Of a stretch of 64,000 nt of DNA, positions 55,393 to 64,000 are shown one piece after another. The stretch covers positions 103,649,285-103,713,284 of the forward strand of contig NC_134827.1 in NCBI RefSeq assembly GCF_004210375.1. Direction: 5' to 3'. The first letter of the stretch is position 1. Every line of letters starts with the position of its first letter. Source of the stretch: Tachypleus tridentatus (lineage: Eukaryota; Arthropoda; Merostomata; Xiphosura; Limulidae). The translations under genes and the position numbers were made by a program. Under the pieces are notes generated by a model. The model made no database searches and was not told the DNA's origin. It worked only from the letters and a program-made list of their open reading frames with translations.

Positions 55393-55768
55393 ATGATGAC
55401 CGTAACAAGTCTAATGGACAACCCTACCTGTTACACACCTGCAGGACCAGCGGTCATTCTCAACAGTGTACCGTCGACACTTCCTGCTCCTCCACCGTCA
55501 ACTCTCAGTGGTCAGTTCCCTTATGACCCGCCAGACACTAAAGAAGGTATTGAAGAGCTGTGTCCAGTTTGCGGGGACAAAGTCTCTGGCTACCATTATG
55601 GTCTACTGACCTGCGAATCTTGTAAGGGATTTTTTAAGAGAACAGTGCAAAACAAGAAAGTTTACACGTGCGTTGCTGACAGAAACTGTCTTATTGACAA
55701 AACTCAAAGGAAACGGTGTCCATACTGTCGGTTTCAAAAATGTTTAGACGTCGGTATGAAACTAGAAG
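55393..55768 (+). CDS. ftz-f1: FTZ-F1 (NR5A) nuclear receptor, first coding exon with complete DNA-binding domain
   Basis: Starts ATGATG; an in-frame TAG at 55363-55365 precedes it. About 55 residues rich in Pro/Thr/Ser lead to the two zinc fingers at about residues 56-121: [20 protein letters not shown] (P-box CESCKG) and [20 protein letters not shown], then [12 protein letters not shown]. The sequence is FTZ-F1/SF-1 type rather than HR39. FTZ-F1 binds YCAAGGYCR sites as a monomer through the DBD plus a following A box, and in arthropods times moulting and metamorphic gene expression. The exon ends GAAG|gtaaag in phase 1 after LE, right where the conserved AVRADRMRGGRNK extension should follow. 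That extension, the hinge and the ligand-binding domain lie past the right edge, so the first intron exceeds 8.2 kb. The frame continues a little past the donor but that part (GKVNHDNT) is intronic. The TAG upstream could also sit in a splice acceptor (CATTGTAG), so an alternative N-terminus from upstream exons is possible. Confidence 0.94.
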
Positions 55769-55792
55769 GTAAAGTAAATCATGATAACACAT

Positions 55793-55852
55793 AGGTGTCG
55801 TTAAGTCATGTTATACGTGTCGTTAAGTCATGTTGTACGTGTCGTTAAGTCT
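55793..55852. repeat. Three tandem copies of a 22-bp unit beside the FTZ-F1 donor
   Basis: Unit GTGTCGTTAAGTCATGTTRT plus AC, beginning about 25 bp into the intron. Confidence 0.9.
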
Positions 55853-55984
55853 GTGTAACATAGGCGACCGTAAGATATTTTTTATTTGTAAACATTTCTA
55901 GTCATGTTGTTAAAACGAGTTAACGTCACCTGTAAATAATGCTACCAATCATTTCATTTTTGTCAAATGATAAATTATCAATAA

Positions 55985-56012
55985 CAATAGGTCTCAAAAA
56001 CAAGACCTATTG
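55985..56012. other. Perfect 10-bp hairpin in FTZ-F1 intron
   Basis: CAATAGGTCT and AGACCTATTG separated by 8 bases. Weaker complementarity extends outward (TCAATAA / TATTGTTGA). Confidence 0.7.
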
Positions 56013-56164
56013 TAATATTGTTGATTAATCTGGTTTGGGGAAGAGAGAGAGAGAATATGTATATTATTTTTATTCGAAAACGTTAAAACCAGTTCTGTGA
56101 TTTCTGATATGTAAATAATATACATTCGAAAGTTTTTTAACGAATCTTTTTTTAATTTATAAAA

Positions 56165-56285
56165 TGCCCCCGCTAGTACAGTGGTAAGTCTACGGATTTA
56201 TAATGCTAAAATCAGGGGTTCGATTCCCCGCGGTGGGCTCAGCAGATAGCCCGATGTGGCTTTGCTACAAGAGAAACACAAACGC
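56165..56285 (+). mobile_element. SINE-C copy, near consensus
   Basis: CGCTAGTACAGTGGTAAGTC, AGGGGTTCGATTCCCCGCGG, CAGCAGATAGCCCGATGTGG. Confidence 0.85.
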
Positions 56286-56547
56286 ACAAATTATAACATA
56301 CTTTGAAATTTTACTTCCAGGCTATAGAGGGCATTAATTCATGGTTTTCATATTATACACTCTTGGTTGTTCATACCAGTGTACATGACACTATTTGACG
56401 CAAATATTCTTGTGGCATATTTCTACGTAGAAAAAAATATTCCCTTTAAAATCTCCTCACTTGTTTTTGTTAACAACACCACGAGTATTGGAATCCGATT
56501 TCTAGCTTTATAAATTCTTATACTTATCTTTGAGTTCCATTATTTCA

Positions 56548-56820
56548 GGCCGGGTGTGGCTAAGTGGTTAGGGACGCTCGACTCGCAATTTAAAATGGGC
56601 AGGTTCGAGTCCACGTCACACAAAATCTGCTTTCTCCTGCAAACGTGAGGGTGTTATAATGTGACGTTCAATCCCACTTACTATTCGATGGTAAAAGAGT
56701 AGCCCAAGAGTTGGCGGTGGATGGTGATGACTAGCTGCCTTCCCTCTAGTCTTACACTGCTAAATTATCGACGGCTAGCACACATAGTCCTCGTGTAGCT
56801 TTGCGCGAAATTATAAAAAA
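56548..56820 (+). mobile_element. SINE-A copy, head diverged
   Basis: GGCCGGGTGTGGCTAAGTGG head, box B GGTTCGAGTCC, middle and tail close to consensus. Confidence 0.88.
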
Positions 56821-57091
56821 AAGTCCATTGTTTCAAAATCGGTTTTTATATTTGAACTGTGAAAATAATTTGTTTTCAAAGTACATTATAATTTAGAGAA
56901 CGTTAGGTCATTTATAGAGAAGCGTGCATTGTTGTTAAATGCAAAATAGTGTTCGAATGTAAACCCTCAAACTTTCTGATCAGCCACAACGAATGGAAGA
57001 CATTCAGATATAAATTGTAATATTTTGGGAATATTTTTCATACAACATGCGCCTCTTCAGTGTAGGCATTAACCTCAAATACACCACCTAT

Positions 57092-57490
57092 TTCAGGTAC
57101 GGTGGGGCAGCAGTTTGTTTGTTTGTTTTGGAATTTCGCGCAAAGCTACTCGAGGGCTATCTGCGCTAGCCGTCCCTAATTTAGCAGTGTAAGACTAGAG
57201 GAAAGGCAGCTAGTCATCACCACTCACCGCCAACTCTTGGGCTACTCTTTTACCAACGAATAGTGGGATTGACTGTCACATTATAACGCTCCCACGGCTG
57301 GTAGGGCGAGCATGTTTGGCGCGACGCGGATGCGAACCCGCGACCCTCAGATTAAGAGTCGCACTTCTTAACGCGCTTGGCCATGCCGGGCCTAGGGGCA
57401 GCAGTAGGTTTAAGGACTGAGAACACAAAATTTAGGGTTCAATCCCCCACTGTGGACACAGTAGTCAGCCCAATGTGAATTTTCCTTAAA
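57092..57490 (+). mobile_element. SINE-C copy split by a SINE-A
   Basis: Left fragment GGTACGGTGGGGCAGCAGT (to 57114), right fragment from 57395 (GGGGCAGCAGTAGGTTTAAG ... GGGTTCAATCCCCCACTGTG). The shared GGGGCAGCAGT is the target duplication of the inserted SINE-A. Confidence 0.78.
57115..57394 (-). mobile_element. SINE-A copy inserted in a SINE-C
   Basis: Full length with (GTTT)n tail complement TTTGTTTGTTTGTTTTGG and head end CTTGGCCATGCCGGGCCTA. Exact 11-bp duplication at 57104-57114 and 57395-57405. Confidence 0.93.
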
Positions 57491-57927
57491 GAAAAGCAGA
57501 GAAAATACTTTTCACACATACTTGAAAACACATGATTTGTGGGTCAAATTAAGAACTTATCATATTTGAGCTTCAATAATATCAAATCGTGAAATTGGAA
57601 AGCGCATCTCTCCTGTCAAGGAGTGTTATTTTTGGAATTTTTCTGTTTTAATTAATTTATTTAATATGAACTTTAATATTCTGAATTACATTTGAAAATT
57701 AATCGAGAATTTCGCATATATATTACTTTTGCCGTATTTATCACGTGCGTGGGGAAGAATATTTACTTCAGTGTTTAAAAAAAAACTGAATATATACGTC
57801 TTATTATTGTCTAATTCAAATATAATAATATTTTACTGTAAAACTAGATATAAGTCAAACAGTATGTAGTTGTATTAAAGTTCACCAGGCATGACGGAAC
57901 GAACAAAACATCTGGGGAGCCGAGGAA
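57491..57927. other. FTZ-F1 intron stretch, no feature recognised
   Basis: AT-rich. Confidence 0.5.
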
Positions 57928-58205
57928 TTTTTTTTTTTTTTTAATTTCGCGCAAAGCAACTCGAGGGCTATCTGCGCTAGCCGTCCCTAATTTAGCAGTG
58001 TAAGACTAGAGGGAAGGCATTTAGTCATCACCACCCACCGCCAACTCTTGGGCCTCTTTTACTAAAGAATAGTGGGATTGAACGTAACATTATAACGCCC
58101 CCACGGGTGAAAAGGCGAGCATGTTTGGTGCGACAGAGATGCGAAACTGGGACCCTCAGATTACGAGTCGCACGCCTTAACCCACCTGGCCATGCCGGGC
58201 CTTCG
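57928..58205 (-). mobile_element. SINE-A copy
   Basis: Poly-T start (A tail on the minus strand), then near-consensus to CTGGCCATGCCGGGCC. CGAGGAA on both sides (57921-57927, 58206-58212) may be a short target duplication. Confidence 0.92.
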
Positions 58206-58318
58206 CGAGGAAATTAACAAATATTGTCTGACAATCAATTAAAAAAAAATACTGTTTGCTGTGTTCTGCCAAATCTTAGTCAAATAAGAACGTTTTGAAT
58301 TATAACCGCACATTATAT

Positions 58319-58366
58319 ATTAACCAAGGAGTAACTAGTAAGTGGATGAATGGGGTAATACATTAA
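58319..58366. repeat. Outlying unit of the 43-bp minisatellite
   Basis: TTAACCAAGGAGTAACTAGT plus AAGTGGATGAATGGGGTAATACATTAA is a diverged unit, cut off from the main array by a SINE-A. Confidence 0.9.
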
Positions 58367-58630
58367 TTTGTTTTGTTTTCTTAATTTCGCGCAAAGCTAC
58401 TCGAGGGCAGTCTCCGTTAGCCGTCCCTAAGTGTAAGACTAGAGGGAAGGCAACTAGTCATCACCGCCAACTCTTGGGCTACTCTTTCACGAACGAATAG
58501 TGAGATTGACCATTACATTATAACGCCCCCACGGCTGAAAAGGCAAGCATGTTTGGTGCGAGGGGGATTCGAACCTGCGACCCTCAGATTACCAGTCGCA
58601 CGCCTTAACCTACCTGGCCATGCCGGGGCT
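58367..58630 (-). mobile_element. SINE-A copy inserted in the minisatellite
   Basis: Near full length with two small deletions (CCCTAAGTGTAAG; CATCACCGCCAAC). Flanked by GGTAATACATTAA (58354-58366) and GGTAATATATTAA (58631-58643), a 13-bp target duplication with one change. Confidence 0.92.
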
Positions 58631-58641
58631 GGTAATATATT

Positions 58642-59945
58642 AACCAAAGAGGATACTAGTAAATGGATGGATGGGGTGACACATTAACCAAGGAGTAACT
58701 ATTAAGTGGATATATGGGGTGACACATTAACCAAGGAGTAACTATTAAGTGGATATGTGGGGTGACACATTAACCAAGGAGTAACTATTAAGTGGATATG
58801 TGGGGTGACACATTAACCAAGGAGTAACTATTAAGTGGATATGTGGGGTGACACATTAACCAAGGAGTAACTATTAAGTGGATATGTGGGGTGACACATT
58901 AACCAAGGAGTAACTATTAAGTGGATATGTGGGGTGACACATTAACCAAGGAGTAACTATTAAGTGGATATGTGGGGTGACACATTAACCAAGGAGTAAC
59001 TATTAAGTGGATATATGGGGTGACACATTAACCAAGGAGTAACTATTAAGTGGATATATGGGGTGACACATTAACCAAGGAGTAACTATTAAGTGGATAT
59101 ATGGGGTGACACATTAACCAAGGAGTAACTATTAAGTGGATATATGGGGTGACACATTAACCAAGGAGTAACTATTAAGTGGATATATGGGGTGACACAT
59201 TAACCAAGGAGTAACTATTAAGTGGATATATGGGGTGACACATTAACCAAGGAGTAACTATTAAGTGGATATATGGGGTGACACATTAACCAAGGAGTAA
59301 CTATTAAGTGGATATATGGGGTGACACATTAACCAAGGAGTAACTATTAAGTGGATATGTGGGGTGACACATTAACCAAGGAGTAACTATTAAGTGGATA
59401 TATGGGGTGACACATTAACCAAGGAGTAACTATTAAGTGGATATATGGGGTGACACATTAACAAGGAGTAACAAGGAGTAACTATTAAGTGGATATATGG
59501 GGTGACACATTAACCAAGGAGTAACTATTAAGTGGATATATGGGGTGACACATTAACCAAGGAGTAACTATTAAGTGGATATATGGGGTGACACATTAAC
59601 CAAGGAGTAACTATTAAGTGGATATATGGGGTGACACATTAACCAAGGAGTAACTATTAAGTGGATATATGGGGTGACACATTAACCAAGGAGTAACTAT
59701 TAAGTGGATATATGGGGTGACACATTAACCAAGGAGTAACTATTAAGTGGATATGTGGGGTGACACATTGACCAAGGAGTAACTATTAAGTGGATATGTG
59801 GGGTGACACATTAACCAAGGAGTAACTATTAAGTGGATATTTGGAGTGACACATTAACCAAGGAGTAACTATTAAGTGGATATTTGGAGTGACACATTAA
59901 CCAAGGAGTAACTATTAAGTGGATATATGGGGTGACACATTAACT
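58642..59945. repeat. Minisatellite, 43-bp unit, about 30 copies
   Basis: Unit TTAACCAAGGAGTAACTATT plus AAGTGGATATATGGGGTGACACA. Variation is mainly ATATG/ATGTG and TTTGGAG near the right end; one unit near 59459 is disrupted. In the first FTZ-F1 intron. Confidence 0.97.
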
Positions 59946-60488
59946 AAGAAAATAACTGGAATGGAATGAAAGATAAATCACACAAAAGGTCATTACAAAC
60001 GAACTATGCAAGTTGTTGATAGAAATACTTTGATGATCCAAGAGATTCATCCTCAACATTTACAGTGTTGATCCTCAGACCAAGTACAGAGGCCTTTTTG
60101 TTTTGTCACACACAATGTGATTGGTTTAATAGGTCACTAACGGAAACACGTCATTTAAAGATGTAATTCACTGATTAACAAACTAGAAAGATCAAGAAAC
60201 ATCGTGACTTTATGCCATAGGAAAAGATGGTAACATGTTGTAACACGAGATGTGGAGACGCTTCGAGGAATTATAAACATCTACCATAGTAAATGAAGTT
60301 GTATTTTATAAATTTAGTGATAATAATTATACTAGGATAAAGTAAGCAAGTCGTTTAGTCATGCGCAGATGTGACGATATTGTGATAATAGACTTGCATA
60401 GATACGTGGAATGATGGCTATTTTTATACGTTAACGTAAAACAAAACTCATAACCACGTATTTGAACCACACACACACGTGAACTTGC
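59946..60488. other. FTZ-F1 intron stretch
   Basis: No repeat recognised. TTAATAGGTCA at 60126-60136 is a one-mismatch ROR/E75-type half site. Confidence 0.4.
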
Positions 60489-60612
60489 CTCCCCCAGTGG
60501 CTCAGCGGTATGTCTGCGGACGTACAACGCTAAAAACCGGGTTTCAATACCCGAGGTGGACAGAGCACGGATAGCCCATTGTGTAGCTTTGTGCTTAATT
60601 CAAAACAACAAC
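60489..60612 (+). mobile_element. SINE-B copy, near consensus
   Basis: CCCCCAGTGGCTCAGCGGTA, CGGGTTTCAATACCCGAGGT, GATAGCCCATTGTGTAGCTT then GTGCTTAATTCAAAACAACA. Confidence 0.9.
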
Positions 60613-60769
60613 ACGTAAACTTTATTTAATACAACACCATCTGGTTTTGAATAGCTGTTAATTTTCCAAATTTGGTGAGATTATGTCGTATTTTCAACGT
60701 GAACGGCACCTTATTCGAGTCATGGGTCGACAGTTCGGTCAGACACCCCTAATGCTCAGATGTAGCATA

Positions 60770-60940
60770 ATTGACCCTAATTTCGAACTATTGACTTCAG
60801 AGAGGGCAACCAGTCAGCAACATCCTACGCTTAAACGGCTACACAATAGCGGGTTTGACTGTTCCACTTATAACACCTCCACAGCTGTCATATCGCAGGC
60901 TAGAATCTTGGACTCTGCAACCCGCAGACCGAATCGACAG
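60770..60940 (-). mobile_element. SINE-A copy, very degenerate
   Basis: CAACCAGTCAGCAACATCC, AGCGGGTTTGACTGTTCCAC, TATAACACCTCCACAGCTGT keep the order of the middle domain only. Confidence 0.5.
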
Positions 60941-61179
60941 GTTACATTTGGTACAATTCGGAGCTTTTCGAATAACCTTTTTGTACTGCCGTTGCTATAA
61001 TAATGTGAGTTGAAAACTAACTGGAATCGTTCTTTGTCGTACGTCAACATATTTCAAAGCATGAAAGAAATATTAACACAATTAATAACATGCTCTCGAC
61101 CATATTTTTCATTTCGTACACGCCCGAGTTCGAGTCTTGTCGATATATTTGTTTAGATTAAGAGAATGCTTTCTTTACT

Positions 61180-61437
61180 CTCCTATCGTGCGCTTGACTC
61201 GCTATCTGAGGGTCACGGCTTCACATCTCCGTCCCACCAAACGTTGCTCTCGTCTTTTTAGCCTGGGGGTGGGGTATAAGTTACGATCAATCACATTACT
61301 CGTTGGTAAAACAGTACCCCAAGAATTGGCGGTGAGCGGTGATAACTCACCGCCTTCCCTCTAATATTTCACTGCTAAATTAGGAACGGCAAGCACAGAT
61401 AATTCTCGTGTAACTTTGCGCGAAATTCGAAACAAAC
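61180..61437 (+). mobile_element. SINE-A copy, diverged head
   Basis: GCGCTTGACTCGCTATCTGA, CCACCAAACGTTGCTCTCGT, CTAAATTAGGAACGGCAAGC, and tail TTTGCGCGAAATTCGAAACA. Confidence 0.85.
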
Positions 61438-61925
61438 CAGACCAAACTTCCCTTCGGCTCCCATCCGTGTTCGATTAATAAAACGAATGACAACACTGTT
61501 CTATTTTGAGTTCGGTCCAGACTAATCATTAATTCACATGAAGAAGAAAAACATAATGTGCTCCGTACTTTAAGTGAATATTAGAAGTCTTCTGTTGTGA
61601 CACATTCAAAAGAAATATCCGGGTTTTTTTTTCTTTCGAGTTTAATTATGAAGAACTTGACGTACCCACACATATGCACTGGATGATCGTCAGGTAGTAA
61701 ACAGGCCTGTTTAGTTCGGTTGATTTTAGCGGCGTATAACAACAAGAGAACGGCAAATTATAGCGAGTGTGTGGCTCTCACGTACAATTACAATGTTTGT
61801 AAGATGTTTGTAAACAAATTGTATTGTATTTTCACATGTTACTCCGGCCATTCCGTGCACACATGTAAACTACACACCGCGGCCTAGAACGTGTATGCGT
61901 CGTGTTTATTTATTGCTCACTGTAC

Positions 61926-61990
61926 TGACGTCACGATAAGTCAGAAGCCTTCCTTTTTGTGCAGCTGTTCAATCGCACCTTATTATAAAG
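61926..61990 (+). promoter_or_regulatory. Possible internal promoter elements in FTZ-F1 intron
   Basis: A palindromic CRE, TGACGTCA, at 61926-61933 and a TATA-like TTATAAAGG at about 61982-61990, in a stretch without repeats (61440-62350). Suggestive only. Confidence 0.25.
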
Positions 61991-62349
61991 GTTCCGTGTA
62001 GTTTCTATCACAACATTTTTTCGGTTCCACATTCTATGTTTGTATACATACACAAACAAAGCATATAATACAATAGCGATTAATGAATTAGAGTTTGGGT
62101 CATTAGGTCCGGGTCAGAACAGTAGCCCATGCACAGCTTCCAAACCGGTTAAAAACAAGGGTCCTGAACAGTGTGCTTATTTCTCAAGCATTCACTTTAA
62201 AACACACATCACGTCATTTAAAAGTCAAAAAGCCACAAAAAATGGTCGATTCAAATACATTTACATTTTTATTCACTTCTTCACGAACGTTTTGCTTTCA
62301 AATGTTTTCCAATTTGTTTACATAATAATTATTAGCTTTGGCCTAATCT

Positions 62350-62590
62350 TAATGGCTTATAGACTGATCAAATTTAGCCCTAATGGTTTATACACTAACC
62401 AAACTTGGCTTAATGATTTAGACTGATCAAACTTAGGCTTAACGGTTTATAGACTGGTCAACTTTAGCCCTAATGGTTTACAGACTGGTTAGACTTAGGC
62501 TTAATAGTTTACAGACTAATAAAACTTAGGCTTAATACCAAGGTTTATAAACTAATCTGACTTAGGCTTGATGCTTCATAGACTGACCTG
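62350..62590. repeat. Degenerate tandem repeat, 29-36-bp (mostly 31) unit, 8 copies
   Basis: Unit TAATGGTTTATAGACTGATC plus AAACTTAGGCT; copies differ at many positions, so it is older than the other arrays. The plus-strand frame at 62040-62426 runs through it and is not supported as a gene. Confidence 0.9.
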
Positions 62591-62721
62591 TCAATTCATC
62601 ACGACTTTTAAAGTAATTTTAATGATTTATAAAATTAGAAAGAAACTTCTGTTGCATGTCGTATGTGTTTAAATAATAATTGAGGCTCTGTACAGCAATG
62701 ACACATAACGTATTATTTTAA

Positions 62722-62953
62722 GCTGAGAGTCGCGGGTTCCCATACCCGTTGCGCCAAACATGCTCGCCCTTTCAGCCGTGGGGGCGTTATAATCCCACTA
62801 TTCGTTGGTAAAAGAGTAGCCCAAGAGTTTGCGGTGGGTGGTGATGACTAGATGCCTTCCCTCTAGTCTTACACTACTAAATTAGGGACGGCTAGTGCAG
62901 ATAGCTCTCGAGTAGCTTTGTGCGAAATTCAAAAAACAAACAAACAAACATTA
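62722..62953 (+). mobile_element. SINE-A copy, 5'-truncated
   Basis: Begins inside the head (AAGCTGAGAGTCGCGGGTTC) and continues to a full tail with (AAAC)n. Confidence 0.9.
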
Positions 62954-63865
62954 TTCTAAGCACCGTTTAACCATGTAGTATCTTTGGGACTGTGGCAATG
63001 TACGTAATATCACGATGCGCCCTCATTGAAAATTAGAATACACAATTTTACTTCTACTGAAGAAATAATAATAAAAGTTGGTTATTTATAAACTATTTTA
63101 ACAAAAAACAAACTCCATTGTTAGATATAATTAGATGAACATATTTCAGGTTACAGAACTTAATAGTGCATTTGAGAGGATGATTTGAAAGTTGCTTTAA
63201 AAAAATAGATGCTTTTCATATCACAAGTTCCTGAAATTGCAGTTAGAGGTGCCACTCTAAAACATATAGATAAGAGAAGTGCTTCAAATTTTATATTTTT
63301 ACATTAAGGTGAAGGTACGATTTTTCCATCGCGTGTAACCGATATCGTGTTTTCTGAAGTTCACACTTAAAAATGAAGAAACCAAAATGGGCAATTCTTG
63401 CAAAATGTTCTTACATTTGTAACAATTTGTTTATATAGCGAGTTGCACTGAGAACGTACAGTAATTTAATACGAAAAAATGTAACAAGGAAACTGAACGA
63501 AACCTTTTCGTTTTTCGTCCACGTGGACCTAGTGGAACTGATTTATGACCAAAGTCCTTTCTGCTACGCACGTGTTTCTCATGTTGCAGACACGCCAAAA
63601 TATTTATGCGATGTCTTCTTCGGATTTGGCTAAAACTTCGCAGACTTACGCGATGTCGTTTTCACGTTTCTCTCGCGAAGTACAAAATAGTCACCGTTAT
63701 AATGCTTTGTTCATTTTAGATTTTTTTTTTTCCTTTCGGGATTGAAATTATTTTGAATGAATGGTAACTAAACCCGTACTAAATCTAAGATAATCCAGAC
63801 AACACTTTTCCGTTTTAGTTTTTAATTACTTAATGTATATTCAGTAAATGCAGTTGTTACCATGA
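62954..63865. other. FTZ-F1 intron stretch, no feature recognised
   Basis: No second FTZ-F1 exon (expected to begin AVRADRM) was seen in any frame up to the window end. Confidence 0.45.
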
Positions 63866-63972
63866 CTACGAGGCCCCAATGACTCGACAGTTTCGTGGAT
63901 TTATTCATTTTTCTCCACTGAAAATGTGTATGTATAAATTATACTTTATTTGACTCTATGTTGCGTAGCTTC
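63866..63972 (+). mobile_element. Possible SINE-B remnant
   Basis: GGCCCCAATGACTCGACAGT resembles the head and CTATGTTGCGTAGCTTCC the tail; the middle is not recognisable. Confidence 0.3.
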
Positions 63973-64000
63973 CTAACCATTTGACTCGTGTGTCACATAA

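Noticed and set aside
55769-55794. Extension of the FTZ-F1 frame to the TAG after GKVNHDNT
   Set aside because: A good donor (GAAG|gtaaag) lies at the conserved position after the second zinc finger; a protein ending here would lack the A box and ligand-binding domain. Read-through as a DBD-only isoform is possible but unsupported.
62040-62426. 128-codon plus-strand frame
   Set aside because: The first part is unremarkable and the last part runs through the degenerate 31-bp repeats; no domain and no splice support.

Overview
Organism. This is a eukaryotic, AT-rich animal genome window with long introns and many repeats. The two protein-coding genes I can support are metazoan: an interleukin-17-receptor-like SEFIR receptor on the minus strand (coding exons scattered over 541-31021) and the first DNA-binding-domain exon of an NR5A/FTZ-F1 nuclear receptor on the plus strand (55393-55768). 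The repeats (three tRNA-headed SINE families, an RNase-H-bearing LINE with the same 3' tail, and Penelope-type foldbacks), together with FTZ-F1, suggest an arthropod. A chelicerate such as a horseshoe crab is my best guess, made from memory of repeat style and not from a search.

Layout. 1-31047: the IL-17-receptor-like gene, minus strand, eight coding exons whose splice phases agree at all seven junctions and give a 610-residue type I membrane protein. An acceptor just upstream of the ATG implies at least one further, unlocated non-coding exon. Its introns hold minisatellites of 31 bp (1455-4012), 43 bp (12441-13455) and 31 bp (25555-25743), a deleted mariner (16494-16901), a rearranged 5.6-kb LINE (18512-24140), Penelope-type foldbacks (10637, 25196, 29780) and a few worn SINEs. 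31.1-55.1 kb: the intergenic region between divergent genes, a graveyard of mobile DNA: a fourth foldback inside a SINE (34260), a Ty3/Gypsy pol relic (about 38.2-39.9 kb), a 77-bp tandem array (41871), a deleted Tigger element (42977-44133), two MITEs (45754, 46058), an AT-rich reverse-transcriptase relic (48.2-49.4 kb) and dense SINEs. 52.5-55.4 kb is comparatively free of repeats and contains the probable FTZ-F1 promoter. 55.4-64 kb: the FTZ-F1 DBD exon followed by at least 8.2 kb of intron, with a 43-bp minisatellite (58642-59945), a 31-bp repeat block (62350-62590) and more SINEs. The rest of FTZ-F1 lies beyond the right edge.

Repeat nomenclature used here. SINE-A: about 250 bp, tRNA-like head with boxes A and B and CGT at the anticodon position, a long middle domain, and a tail ending GCGCAGATAGCC...GCTTTGCGCGAAATTC plus (AAAC)n. 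SINE-B and SINE-C: about 110 bp, two other tRNA-like heads (GGCTCAGCGGTATGTCTGCGG and GGACAGYGGTAAGTCTGCGG types) joined almost directly to a similar tail. The LINE at 18512-24140 ends in a clearly related tail, so it or a sister family is the likely source of the machinery that moved all three SINEs.

How the parts relate. The two genes are divergently transcribed and I see no functional link between them. The IL-17-receptor-like protein would act in cytokine or FGF-type signalling at the cell surface; FTZ-F1 is a nuclear transcription factor. The most unusual content is in the mobile DNA: a LINE whose polymerase core has been replaced by a second gag segment, SINEs sharing that LINE's tail, palindromic Penelope-type insertions with target-site duplications, and several datable nested insertions. 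All coordinates come from reading by eye; no database search or alignment was run.
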